A stretch of DNA of 12,175 nt. Source: an uncultured Oscillospiraceae bacterium (lineage in GTDB: Bacteria > Bacillota > Clostridia > UBA1212 > SIG427). The notes under the pieces were generated by a model. It ran no database searches, was not told where the DNA came from, and saw only the letters and a program-made list of their open reading frames with translations. Positions 1 to 7,083 of the stretch are shown one piece after another. The translations under genes and the position numbers were made by a program. Location: contig CABQMV010000058.1 in NCBI GenBank assembly GCA_902465325.1, positions 1 through 12,175 on the forward strand, read 5' to 3'. Positions within the stretch are counted from its first letter, which is position 1. Each line of letters opens with the position of its first letter.

Positions 1-2
1 CC

Positions 3-275
3 CGCCGCCATACCTCCCTCGACGGGATGGAGTACGAGGGGGCGCTGTTCGCCGCCCCTGATGATCCGGCGGCAGAAGTGCTGCGGAGGGAGGACGCGGC
101 CCGGCTGCTGCGGGCCATGGAGGCCCTGACCCCCTCCCAGCGGGAACTGGTGCGCCGGGTGTACTTTGAAAATGAGAAAATCACGGATATTGCCCGCGCC
201 GAGGGTGTGGATGAATCGTCCATCCGGGAGCGACTGCGCTGGATACATAAAAAAATGAAAAAATTTTTGATTTGA
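3..275 (+). CDS. Sigma-70 region 4-like protein, 5' end outside window
   Basis: The frame is open to the left edge of the window, and the residues before the first ATG (27) read RRHTSLDG. This resembles the N-terminal part of small sigma-like proteins of clostridial phages and conjugative elements, so the gene probably starts upstream. The C-terminal 50 residues look like a sigma region 4 helix-turn-helix: LTPSQRELVRRVYFEN, then ITDIARAEGVDESSIRERL, then a basic tail (HKKMKKFL). Such proteins are thought to direct late or transfer gene transcription in mobile elements, but that role is inferred from the family. It is GC-rich, like the following genes up to 2260 and unlike the rest of the window. 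It precedes a small unknown gene by 76 bases. The fold call is fairly safe; the exact promoter target is unknown. Confidence 0.7.
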   Translation, partial: RRHTSLDGMEYEGALFAAPDDPAAEVLRREDAARLLRAMEALTPSQRELVRRVYFENEKITDIARAEGVDESSIRERLRWIHKKMKKFLI

Positions 276-351
276 TACCCCCGGATTTGCCTTTCTCGTG
301 GCCTAACAGTGAGAGCAACAAAAACCGGCTCTCGGAAAGGAGAAAGGCAAC

Positions 352-555
352 ATGAACCACAACCTGAAAATCAGCCTTGCAGCCCCACCGGACAGCGGCG
401 GAATCGTGCGCTGTAAAACGGTCAATCTGCGGGAGAGGCTGCTGCGCCGCCTGCTCGGTGATACCCGTCGGGTGACGATCATTGTTCCCGGCGGCAGCGT
501 CAAGGCGCTGTCGGTGCAGGAAGTGCCGGAGGTGGGCGGCCATGAATGCGCGTGA
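352..555 (+). CDS. Small hypothetical protein of phage/ICE type (67 aa)
   Basis: A 67-residue protein starts at an ATG preceded by a good ribosome binding site (GGAAAGGAG about 9 bases upstream). It has no signal peptide or membrane segment. The middle is very basic (NLRERLLRRLLGDTRR), followed by a hydrophobic stretch (VTIIVPGG) that suggests a small alpha/beta fold. I recall similar short proteins lying between sigma-like genes and SNF2 helicases in clostridial mobile elements, but no function is known to me. Its stop overlaps the start of the helicase 5' fragment (ATG at 542) by 14 bases, which points to translational coupling in the ancestral operon. Confidence 0.55.
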   Translation: MNHNLKISLAAPPDSGGIVRCKTVNLRERLLRRLLGDTRRVTIIVPGGSVKALSVQEVPEVGGHECA

Positions 556-664
556 GGAAATCCGCCCGGCGCTGCCCATGCCGATTAAGGCCACACCCTA
601 TCGCCACCAGATCGAAGCGTTCAACTTCGTGTGCGGGCTGTTCGGCCTGCTGCCGGGAGGTGAA
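542..664 (+). pseudogene. SNF2-type helicase, detached N-terminal fragment
   Basis: From the ATG at 542 the frame encodes MNAREEIRPALP followed by PYRHQIEAFNFVCGLFGLLPGG. This is the Q-motif-like start seen in phage-type SNF2 helicases (PYxHQxEAFxF). Similarity stops at about 664, where the HNH gene begins. The frame then runs on as unrelated sequence to a stop near 745. The rest of the helicase resumes at 1094, where TSPGCALLMEM is the expected continuation. This is therefore the 5' piece of a gene split by an inserted HNH endonuclease gene. If translated alone it would give a short product with no catalytic motif. Confidence 0.65.
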
Positions 665-1087
665 CGGGATGGCCCAAGCGACGGTGACGTGCAGCCTGTG
701 CGGACGGAGCTTCCAAAAACCGGCCAGCGAGGTGCGTCCGCATAATTTTTGCTGCGCGGATCATGCCCGGAAATGGAATGCCCGGCGGCTGGCAGAGTAT
801 AACCGAGCAGAGAACCCTCTCAATAAGCCAGGCGGGGTGGTGTCCTCCCGAAAGAAGCACCGAGAGAAGCTATCCGGCCAAGGTGCGGGAAAGGCTTACC
901 GGAAATTCTACGGCAGGCACGAGCATAGGGCGATTGCCGAGGCCATGCTGGGCAGGCCCTTGCGCCCCGGCGAGGTGGTACACCACCGTGACGGCGACAA
1001 GCTCAACAACGATCCCCTGAATTTGGAGGTGCTGCCCTCTCAGGCGGAGCATACCAAGACCCAGCGCCGCGATAACCAAGGGAGGTG
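655..1087. repeat. 8-bp direct repeats GGGAGGTG flanking the HNH gene
   Basis: GGGAGGTG occurs at 655-662 and again at 1080-1087, exactly bracketing the HNH gene inserted in the helicase. Both copies act as ribosome binding sites: the left one for the HNH gene (ATG 669) and the right one for the resumed helicase frame (ATG 1094). The repeats may be the insertion boundary, or they may be convergent Shine-Dalgarno sequences. Confidence 0.45.
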
Positions 1088-1097
1088 GTGCCTATGA
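669..1097 (+). CDS. HNH homing-type endonuclease (142 aa)
   Basis: The start at ATG 669 is chosen because GGGAGGTG lies 6 bases upstream; an earlier in-frame start would run through the helicase fragment. The protein begins with a zinc-binding segment, CSLC at about residues 8-11 and a CC pair after HNF. A basic middle follows. Near the C-terminus is an HNH_3-type catalytic motif: GEVVHHRDGDKLNNDPLNLEVL, with the H-H-x-D and N-x-x-P-x-N residues present. Family members are small metal-dependent DNA nickases or nucleases that spread themselves into phage genes. Here the gene sits inside an SNF2 helicase gene. Its stop overlaps a resumed helicase start (ATGA at 1094-1097). The gene looks intact. 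The target site is unknown. Confidence 0.85.
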   Translation: MAQATVTCSLCGRSFQKPASEVRPHNFCCADHARKWNARRLAEYNRAENPLNKPGGVVSSRKKHREKLSGQGAGKAYRKFYGRHEHRAIAEAMLGRPLRPGEVVHHRDGDKLNNDPLNLEVLPSQAEHTKTQRRDNQGRWCL

Positions 1098-2262
1098 CAT
1101 CCATCAAAACCAGCCCCGGCTGTGCTCTTTTGATGGAAATGCCAGCCGGATAGGAACCGGGAAAAGTCTAACGGCTATCGCCATCACCGGTGCGCTCTCG
1201 CAGGCTGGCCGGATTCGCCGGGTGCTCGTTGTGGCCCCCCTCTCCATCCTCGGCGTGTGGGAGGAGGAGTTTCAGAAATTCGCCGCTTTTCCGTATGCGC
1301 TGGCGGTTTTATCCGGCAGCAGTGCTAAGAAGCTGGATACCCTGCGGCACATGACCGGAACCGCCTTACAGGTGGTGGTTGTGAACTATGAGAGCGCGTG
1401 GCGGATGGAAAAAGACCTCGCCGCATGGCACCCTGACTTAATTATCGCGGACGAGGGCCACAAAATCAAAACCCACAATATCGCGGCCAGCAAGGCCATG
1501 CACCGGCTTGGGGCGCGGGCAAGCTACCGGCTTCTGCTCACCGGCACGGTGATAACCAACAAGGCCATTGACGTGTTCAGCCAGTACAAATTCCTGAATC
1601 CTGCCATTTACGGCCAGAGCTTTTACGCCTTCCGCAACCGTTACTTCGACATGGTGGGCTATGGCAACCACACCCCGGTGCTCAAAAGATCCATGGAGGC
1701 GGAGCTGACCGAAAAGCTGCACAGCATTTCCTACCGAGCAACTAAGGCAGAGTGCCTCGACCTCCCGGAAACGGTGGACGTGATCCGGCAGGTAGAGTTG
1801 GAGCCTGCTGCCCTGCGGGTATACCGCCAGCTCGTCAAAGAGAGTTATGCGGAATTATCCGGCGGCAAAGAGATCACGGCTCCGAATATCCTCGCCCGGC
1901 TGCTGCGGTTGTCCCAGCTCACCGGCGGTTTTCTTGGGAATGACGACACCAGCGCCGTGGAGCAGGTAAGCGCCGCAAAGCTGGCCGCCTTGGAGGACAT
2001 TCTGGACGGGGCCATGACCGAGGGCAAAAAGCTGGTGATAATCGCCCGCTTCCTGGCGGAAATCAAGGCGATCTGCAAGCTGCTGGAAACGCGGGGACTT
2101 GGGTATTCCTGCATTACCGGCGAGGTCAAAGACCGAAACGAGCAGGTGGCGCGTTTTCAGACCGATCCGGCGGTCATGGTCTTTGTGGGCCAGATCGCCA
2201 CGGCTGGTTTGGGGATTACCCTGACAGCGGCTTCCACCATGGTGTTCTATTCCCTCGACTAA
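1094..2262 (+). pseudogene. SNF2/DEAD-like helicase, frameshifted and C-terminally truncated
   Basis: Reading from ATG 1094 gives TSIKTSPGCALLMEM, the sequence normally just before Walker A. Eleven extra bases (1142-1152) then shift the frame and bring a stop (TAG at 1151-1153). The Walker A motif GTGKS follows at 1153-1167 in the other frame, which stays open to 2262. That frame contains the expected superfamily 2 motifs in order: LVVAPLSILGVW (motif Ia), IIADEGH (motif II, DEGH at 1450), LLLTGT (motif III), a second RecA-like domain with VIIARF, and VGQIATAGLGITLTAAS (motif V). It stops at VFYSLD, before motif VI (the arginine-finger segment), where sequence from a recombinase begins. It is therefore inactive: split by the HNH gene, frameshifted and truncated. 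Relatives are phage or ICE replication-module helicases. Confidence 0.8.
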
Positions 2263-2720
2263 ACCTGCTGATCTTGGGAGATGTAGGCGTTTTCGCGCAC
2301 GAGGGCTTGGATTTTAGCCATGTCCGTTGCTAGTGCTGCTTCCGCCTTCTCGCGCTTAGAACGTATTTTTTCGAGAGCGTCCGCTTCGTCCATCTGCGTT
2401 CTGCATGCTGAGATATACTTATCCTTGTCTTCCAAAATCTCAGATAATGCTTGAAGGTAGTATTTCACCAAATCATCCTCGGCAAGAATTGGCGTGGAGC
2501 AGTTGTTGCTGCCCTGGTAGCGGCGATTGCAATACCATACATCCTTACTATGCTTTTCTTTGGCGTGGTAGATTTTATGCCCATAAAATGAACCGCAATC
2601 TCCGCAGACCAATTTTGTGCAGAATGGACTGCTATTTCTGAGACCTCGGCGCATTTTAGAGCGTCGCTGTAATTCAGCTTGTACCAGATTGAAAACATCT
2701 TCATCGATGATTTGAAAATA
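2259..2720 (-). pseudogene. Large serine recombinase, internal/C-terminal fragment
   Basis: On the minus strand an open frame from about 2720 down to a stop at 2259 reads IIDEDVFNLVQAELQRRS, then a zinc ribbon (CGDCG, about 20 residues, then WYCN and NNCSTP), then a long charged coiled coil (LEKIRSKREKAEAALATDMAKIQALV). This is the order of the recombinase domain end, zinc ribbon and coiled coil in large serine recombinases (TndX/TnpX type) that move clostridial transposons and phages. The N-terminal catalytic serine domain is absent: a stop (2721-2723) and an IS1182-like fragment replace it. The C-terminus is also cut, at the junction with the helicase remnant after SQDQ. Both ends are lost, so it is nonfunctional debris. 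Confidence 0.75.
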
Positions 2721-2804
2721 TCACAAACATATTGTACACCATATCAACTAAAATTACCACTGGATGTAGAAAGGATCATTGAAACATCAGATCCGGTATA
2801 TACC
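2712..2804 (+). pseudogene. IS1182-like transposase, N-terminal remnant
   Basis: The plus-strand frame reads QTYCTPYQLKLPLDVERII followed by ETSDPVYT. From memory this matches the conserved start of IS1182-family transposases (KLPLD-ERII-ExxDPVY). After VYT the sequence diverges and the frame closes at 2873, so only about 30 residues survive. It touches the recombinase fragment at 2712-2720. Either the IS inserted there and was later deleted, or a larger deletion fused the two. The family call rests on a short motif. Confidence 0.5.
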
Positions 2805-2980
2805 TTAGGTTTTAGGCACAATCTGCTGCAGCTTTTATACTATTTCTCTATTTGGTTTTTATCATTTCAATAAACTTATCAGTACAATTTATTGCCGTTT
2901 TTTCTTTCCCACTAGACAGAGGCTGTCGAATATGTATTATATTCCTACATTTATTTTTTTATTTTTGCTTGAAAAGGTAC
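2805..2980. other. AT-rich gap, no gene seen
   Basis: Between the transposase remnant and the LamG gene promoter I see no supported gene. The stretch is AT-rich with poly-T runs and contains stops in all frames. It marks the change from mobile-element debris to host sequence. Confidence 0.5.
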
Positions 2981-3008
2981 TTGACATTTCTTGCAAAACC
3001 TCTATACT
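2981..3008 (+). promoter_or_regulatory. Sigma-A-type promoter for the LamG gene
   Basis: A perfect TTGACA (2981-2986) is followed by a 16-base spacer and TATACT (3003-3008). It lies 55 bases upstream of the ATG at 3064. A strong ribosome binding site, AAGGAGG, is at 3050-3056. Confidence 0.75.
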
Positions 3009-3063
3009 ATAAATAGTTATATAACATTGTTAAACTATTATTTATATTTAAGGAGGCTATACG

Positions 3064-3984
3064 ATGTTTAAGAAATTTATTGTGTTGTCCGCTCTTTCTT
3101 TTCTGCTGGCCGCGGCAATGATGTGTACTGCTTCTGCGGCAGCGCCTTTAGTAGATTTTAATTTTAGTACAGGCGAAGCGGTAGACCACGCTGGCGGATC
3201 GGAGGTAAGTACAAACGGTGATGTGAAGATTTCAAACAATTCTTCTATAGGAAACTATGCAGAATTTTTTGCTGAATCAGGGACAGAGTGCAGATATCTG
3301 CTAAAAGGACAGGATTTTTCAAAGCTGACGTCCTATTCAATTGAACTGTACATGAACTTATATGACAGCGGAAGTTTTGACATATTTAAAATTGGAAGAA
3401 ATAACGTAAATCTTGTTTCCCTGAGAAATGATAATGGAACAGAGGCCACGTATTTTGGAGCCGGACAGTATGCGGAAGGCGATGCGGATGTTTTTGTATT
3501 TGAGGGAATTCCCAGAGACGAATGGGTCCACGTTGTACTGACTTCCGATGGACATAAACAGACTGCCTATGTGAATGGCGAAGAATTTATGAGTGATACC
3601 TTTGAGATTACAACGTCTTTTGCGGACTCCAGTCTTATTCAGGTGGGCTATAACGGCTCTACTGATTTTGACAGATGTATTGGCATGGATTTGGCATTTT
3701 TCCGATTCTATGATACCTGTGTTTCCCAGGAGGAGACTGCTGCTTTGTATAAGGCGGCGTTAGAGTATAAAGGAGTACCTGGTTCTCAGCCGCCATCTGA
3801 AGATCCGGGGGATCAGGATCCTACAGAGCAGCCCTCGGAATCTCCTTCTGCCTCAGCAAGCGTAGCTACACCGGTTCCTACGCGGGTACCTCAGCAGAGC
3901 AATACACAAACCTTTGACCTGGGGCTTGTATCTTTAACGGCCATGGCACTTTCTGCACTGGCTTCTATTAAGAAAAGAAAATAA
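3064..3984 (+). CDS. Secreted LamG-domain surface protein with sortase-like tail
   Basis: The 306-residue product starts with a clear signal peptide: MFKKF, a hydrophobic core of about 15 residues, and a likely cut after ASA near residue 25. Residues about 28-235 resemble a laminin-G/concanavalin-like jelly roll (LVDFNFSTG at the start, then DEWVHVVLTSDGHKQTAYVNGE and a final LAFFRFYDTCVSQEE). This fold usually binds carbohydrates or proteins. A Pro/Ser/Thr/Asp-rich linker spans about 236-278. The end is a cell-wall anchor layout: TQTFD (281-285), a hydrophobic stretch, then KKRK. The motif is not LPXTG but resembles the (P/T)xTxD variants of Clostridia, so sortase anchoring is inferred. The gene is a single transcription unit with its own promoter and terminator. 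The ligand is unknown. Confidence 0.75.
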   Translation: MFKKFIVLSALSFLLAAAMMCTASAAAPLVDFNFSTGEAVDHAGGSEVSTNGDVKISNNSSIGNYAEFFAESGTECRYLLKGQDFSKLTSYSIELYMNLYDSGSFDIFKIGRNNVNLVSLRNDNGTEATYFGAGQYAEGDADVFVFEGIPRDEWVHVVLTSDGHKQTAYVNGEEFMSDTFEITTSFADSSLIQVGYNGSTDFDRCIGMDLAFFRFYDTCVSQEETAALYKAALEYKGVPGSQPPSEDPGDQDPTEQPSESPSASASVATPVPTRVPQQSNTQTFDLGLVSLTAMALSALASIKKRK

Positions 3985-4003
3985 TCGTTGCCTGATACCG
4001 GCG

Positions 4004-4042
4004 AAAAGAGGACGGGACGCCCTTCGGCTCCCGTCCTCTTTT
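4004..4042. terminator. Terminator after the LamG gene
   Basis: A perfect 14-bp stem (AAAAGAGGACGGGA at 4004-4017 with its complement at 4029-4042) has an 11-base loop containing TTCG. The A/T ends of the stem supply a U-run in either direction, so it may act both ways. Confidence 0.75.
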
Positions 4043-4120
4043 CTGATTTGCCGCAGGCGGCATGATCTTTCCCTGTTATTCATATAATAAAGCTGTATTC
4101 TATCATCTGGGAGGTCTGCT

Positions 4121-4726
4121 ATGCAAACCTGGGTCACAGAGCTTATAAACAGCTACGGTTACTTTGCCATTGTAGCTCTGATTGCCATAGAAAATATTTT
4201 TCCTCCTATCCCTTCAGAGGTTATCTTAACTTTTGGCGGATTTCTGACTACCTATACTTATATGACGCCTGTTATGGTTATTTTATGGAGCACAGTAGGC
4301 TCTCTTATAGGAGCTGTGGTGCTCTATTTTCTGGGACGTCTTCTGCCGCCGGAGAGATGGGGAAAATTGCTTCGGTTTAAGCCAGAGGAAATTGACGGGG
4401 CGCAGAGCTGGTTTTTGAGGAGAGGGCAGGCTAGTGTTCTGATCTGTCGCTGTGTTCCCATTATGCGCAGCCTGATATCTGTACCCGCCGGAATGACCCG
4501 TATGAATATGGTAAAATTTTTGATTCTTACCACTGTGGGCTCTACTGTCTGGAATACTCTGCTGGTTCTGTTAGGGGCGGGGGCGGGCAGCTCCTGGACA
4601 CTTATTGTAGAGTATATGGGCGTATATAGCTGGATTGTAGCAGCTGTGCTTTCTGTAGGTATTGCAGTCGCTATGATTTTGATCTGTAAGAAGAAATTAA
4701 AAAAACAGTGCCGCCATCATGAATAA
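4121..4726 (+). CDS. DedA-family membrane protein (probable lipid-carrier flippase)
   Basis: The 201-residue protein starts at ATG 4121 with GGGAGG 6 bases upstream. It has several hydrophobic segments and the DedA/SNARE-associated (VTT) signatures: ENIFPPIPSE at residues 24-33, a re-entrant GG-rich loop after it, and R110-x-x-P-x-x-R116 followed by PAG (122-124). The acidic residue before PPIPSE and the two arginines correspond to residues important in E. coli DedA proteins. Recent work on the family ties some members to recycling undecaprenyl phosphate across the membrane for cell-wall synthesis; which lipid this one handles is not shown. The C-terminus is basic (KKKLKKQ) and probably cytoplasmic. 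It has no obvious partner genes. It ends just before a two-way terminator that it once shared with rubrerythrin. Confidence 0.85.
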   Translation: MQTWVTELINSYGYFAIVALIAIENIFPPIPSEVILTFGGFLTTYTYMTPVMVILWSTVGSLIGAVVLYFLGRLLPPERWGKLLRFKPEEIDGAQSWFLRRGQASVLICRCVPIMRSLISVPAGMTRMNMVKFLILTTVGSTVWNTLLVLLGAGAGSSWTLIVEYMGVYSWIVAAVLSVGIAVAMILICKKKLKKQCRHHE

Positions 4727-4763
4727 AGATGTTTATCAGTTCAATAGTGGCAATTGTATTAAA

Positions 4764-4804
4764 AAAGGGGCTGCCTCATTTTTACCTTTTGAGGCAGCCC
4801 CTTT
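4764..4804. terminator. Strong bidirectional terminator between dedA and the original rubrerythrin 3' end
   Basis: A perfect 15-bp stem (4764-4778 with 4790-4804, GC core GGGGCTGCCTCA) has an 11-base loop and A/T flanks on both sides. It ends dedA on the plus strand. On the minus strand it lies 22 bases after the stop of the displaced rubrerythrin end (4827), so before the insertion it terminated that gene too. Confidence 0.85.
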
Positions 4805-4826
4805 CTTATGAGGTTAGGATAAAGGG

Positions 4827-4880
4827 CTAGTTAAAATACCTTTTCAGCAGTCCTTGGAAACCACAGCCATGTCGAGCTTC
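4827..4880 (-). pseudogene. Displaced original 3' end of rubrerythrin gene
   Basis: On the minus strand, 4880 down to 4827 reads EARHGCGFQGLLKRYFN and a TAG stop. The intact rubrerythrin at 11229 ends EARHGKAFEGLLNRYFK and a TAA stop. The two 17-residue tails match in 12 positions, and the only long identical DNA run is at the EARHG codons. Upstream of the GAA codon the similarity ends abruptly. This is the host's own gene end, cut off when the element inserted and still followed by its native terminator (4764-4804). Confidence 0.85.
4866..4880. repeat. Left attachment core
   Basis: Plus strand GCCATGTCGAGCTTC. It differs from the right copy (11268-11282) at a single base (T at 4872, C at 11274). 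On the coding strand of rubrerythrin it spells GAAGCTCGACATGGC, codons for E-A-R-H-G. The left side of this core is host sequence and the right side is element sequence. Crossover most likely fell in the shared GAAGCTCG. Confidence 0.75.
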
Positions 4881-4939
4881 AACACGGAACAAAGGCGAAA
4901 AAACCGCATAGAATAAGCATTTTACAAAATTACTCACAC

Positions 4940-4968
4940 TTGACTCACACTATAATCTATGCTATAAT
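4940..4968 (+). promoter_or_regulatory. Integrase promoter overlapped by direct repeats
   Basis: TTGACT (4940-4945), a 17-base spacer and a perfect TATAAT (4963-4968) precede the integrase. A second TATAAT sits inside the spacer (4951-4956). Two copies of ACTCACACT (4932-4940 and 4943-4951), 11 bases apart, overlap the -35 box. They could be arm-type integrase sites that also repress the promoter. The ribosome binding site is GGGGG at 4981-4985. Confidence 0.65.
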
Positions 4969-4992
4969 ACACCCAAACAAGGGGGTATAGCG

Positions 4993-6246
4993 ATGGCAAA
5001 ATATACGGGAGTCTCCCCACTCAACAAGTCTAAAACGGTCTGGAAATGGCGAATAAAAATGACAACTGCAGACGGACGGGTAATTGACAAAGTAGGGAGC
5101 CGGGACGAAAACGGGGAACCTTTTAAATCTGCTCTGGATGCCTTTACGGCAAGAGAAAAGGTTCGGGCGGAACTTTTATCACAGCGAACAGAAGAGGGCG
5201 AAAAAAGGGCAAATATGACCCTCTCAGAGGTATATGAGAAATACAAACAATCACACGAAGCAAAAACAAAGGCACCGGCAACACTTCGGAAGCAAGAAAG
5301 CATGTGGGTTAATCACATTTCCACCACCTTTGGTAGTAAATACATTTCCACTATCTCATTGAATGAATTAAATGCTTTCCTTTCCCACTTGTATTATGAA
5401 GATGGGAAGACTTACTCCTATGTTCAAGGCTTTTTAAGGTTTTTTTATCTTCTCTTTGGTTTTGCCGACCGTTGCGACCTTTTGGACACAGCACGATATA
5501 CACGAATGTTTGTGAATCGTTCAACCCGTTTGACAATGCCAAAGAAAAAACAAACATCTGCAGATGATGACCCAGATGAGTCGGATGTTCGCACTTTCTC
5601 TCCAGAAGAATTGAAGAAGATAGAAGCCGTATTTATGGAAGGCGATGGAAACCTTCTTGCAGCCTTTTATCTTGGACTTCGTGCTGGTTTGCGAATATCG
5701 GAAGTTTTTGCTCTTCGTTGGCAAAATATAGACTTTGACAATCACACAATCACGATAAACAGGCAATTACATTACGAAAACAACAGATGGGAATTACACC
5801 CAGTGAAAACTTTAACCTCTGTTCGTAAAGTGCTTATGCCTTTGAGTTTAGAGAACTTCCTTCTCCACCTCAAAGAAGCACAAGCATACGAACAAGACAC
5901 AAGAGGCATAGGATACAGGAACACGGAGAAGGTCTTTGACACAATCACAGGCGAAACCATACAGGGCGGGGACTTTATCAATCGCAAACGAAACGGCGAA
6001 CTTCTCACGGTCAATTCAATAAAATACTATTCCAAAAAACTAAACAGCGAAGGAATTCCCTTCCGTTTCCACTATCTCCGGCACACATATGCGACTCTTT
6101 GTGCTTACAATAATGTTAATTTACAAATACTCATGAACAATATGGGACACAAAAAAATAGAAACAACCCGAAAGTATTACATAGGTTTAGCAAATAACCC
6201 CGACATTTTGGCGGGTGCTCACAATTTGCTTTCAAGCATTTTCTAA
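4993..6246 (+). CDS. int: Tyrosine recombinase / integrase
   Basis: The 417-residue protein has the three-part layout of Tn916/phage-type integrases. An N-terminal arm-binding domain (about 1-70, ending in a FKSALDAFTAREKVRAELL helix) is followed by a SAM-like core-binding domain (about 75-185). The C-terminal catalytic domain (about 205-417) has the complete tetrad: R234 in GLRISEV, a lysine in the HPVKTLTSVRKV hairpin, H360-x-x-R363-H in HYLRHTYAT, H386 in GHKKIETT, and nucleophile Y395. It cuts and rejoins DNA at the attachment core, about 110 bases away. It is convergent with the relaxase gene and shares a terminator with it. I see no separate excisionase gene, so directionality may come from one of the small unknown proteins or from a host factor. 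Confidence 0.95.
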   Translation: MAKYTGVSPLNKSKTVWKWRIKMTTADGRVIDKVGSRDENGEPFKSALDAFTAREKVRAELLSQRTEEGEKRANMTLSEVYEKYKQSHEAKTKAPATLRKQESMWVNHISTTFGSKYISTISLNELNAFLSHLYYEDGKTYSYVQGFLRFFYLLFGFADRCDLLDTARYTRMFVNRSTRLTMPKKKQTSADDDPDESDVRTFSPEELKKIEAVFMEGDGNLLAAFYLGLRAGLRISEVFALRWQNIDFDNHTITINRQLHYENNRWELHPVKTLTSVRKVLMPLSLENFLLHLKEAQAYEQDTRGIGYRNTEKVFDTITGETIQGGDFINRKRNGELLTVNSIKYYSKKLNSEGIPFRFHYLRHTYATLCAYNNVNLQILMNNMGHKKIETTRKYYIGLANNPDILAGAHNLLSSIF

Positions 6247-6290
6247 AAAAAGGTATGAGTGAACTTCTTCTCTTTCACTCATACCTTTTT
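6247..6290. terminator. Bidirectional terminator between int and mob
   Basis: A perfect 17-bp stem (6247-6263 with 6274-6290) has a 10-base loop. The A-run on one side and T-run on the other make it work for both the integrase (+) and the relaxase (-), whose stops lie 1 and 5 bases away. Confidence 0.9.
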
Positions 6291-6294
6291 CTTT

Positions 6295-7059
6295 TTATCT
6301 GAGAATATCTTCAGCCTCTTTGCTTTCAAAATATCCAGAATTATCTTTGCCGTTATCTTCTTTGAAAATATCTTCAATTTCGTTCTCCTTCTGTCGCAAA
6401 AGTTCATTAAGTTCTGCTTGCTTTTCGTTAATCTTATCAGCCGTTTCTCTTAACTTTTCAACACTCTTCGCAACTTCTTTTCTGTGTTCATCTAGCGAAA
6501 TATTACAAGCCCGTGTTATCTTCTTGCTTTGACCTCTTTCAAGTCCAAACCGTTCCATAGCCTTCGCATAACTTGTCTGTAGGTTCTCTACTTGCTGCCG
6601 TTTCCCGAAGTATCTGGAAGCCGAAAAGAGTCCCCGTTCTTCTGTCATTTGAACGAATGCATGTATATGAGGAGTCGTTTCATCACAATGAAAATCCATT
6701 CTCAAAATCTTTGCCCCTTTGCTCTCAAACTCTTCTTGAAGCCATGCCCGATTAGCCGAAAGCCATTCTTTTTTTCTTTTCATTATGTCTTCCGTCCGTT
6801 CTGGCGAAAATGTCAAAACAAACTCCGCAACAACTGCAGCATCCTTCCGAGTCGTTTTTCCTTTTTCTGTTTTGATTTGTTTTATTTTTTCTCTTATCTG
6901 TTGAGTGAGTGTCTTTGTTTGATGTTTTGCTGTTCTGTTTAAATATTCCAACTCCGGATGAACTCTACTCTTGAGATGGGAACGGTCATTATTATGCCGT
7001 TCAATTTTTCCCAGTTCGCTGATTTTGTACTTTTTAAATCTCATAACTGCATAAGCCAC
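6295..7059 (-). CDS. mob: MobV-family relaxase (Pre/Mob)
   Basis: The start is a GTG at 7059, chosen because a strong GGGGGG site lies 6-7 bases upstream and the protein then begins at the family's usual AYAVMRFKKYK. The N-terminal motif LGKIERHNNDR places a histidine at residue 22, the same position as the nucleophilic His22 of MobM of pMV158. The metal-binding motif HCDETTPHIHAF (H124, H131, H133) matches the family's HxDExTPHxH. After about residue 190 there is only a charged coiled coil (EVAKSVEKLRETADKINEKQAELNELLRQKE). At 254 residues it is shorter than the 400-500 of plasmid relatives, but the catalytic part is complete. It would nick oriT and pilot one strand through a helper's conjugation machinery. 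The candidate oriT lies directly upstream. Confidence 0.9.
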   Translation of the reverse strand: MAYAVMRFKKYKISELGKIERHNNDRSHLKSRVHPELEYLNRTAKHQTKTLTQQIREKIKQIKTEKGKTTRKDAAVVAEFVLTFSPERTEDIMKRKKEWLSANRAWLQEEFESKGAKILRMDFHCDETTPHIHAFVQMTEERGLFSASRYFGKRQQVENLQTSYAKAMERFGLERGQSKKITRACNISLDEHRKEVAKSVEKLRETADKINEKQAELNELLRQKENEIEDIFKEDNGKDNSGYFESKEAEDILR

Positions 7060-7083
7060 AATCTTACCCCCCTTTCTTTTTTT

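Noticed and set aside
181..594. Minus-strand open frame across the sigma-like gene and the 67-residue gene
   Set aside because: It is a by-product of GC-rich codon use on the plus strand, with no family signal or ribosome binding site.
655..1087. Group I or II intron hosting the HNH gene
   Set aside because: The insert is about 425 bases and almost entirely the HNH coding sequence, so there is no room for a catalytic intron core.
6592..6942. Plus-strand open frame of 116 codons opposite the relaxase
   Set aside because: It is Phe/Ser/Cys-rich low-complexity sequence, has no ribosome binding site, and lies wholly opposite the well-supported relaxase.
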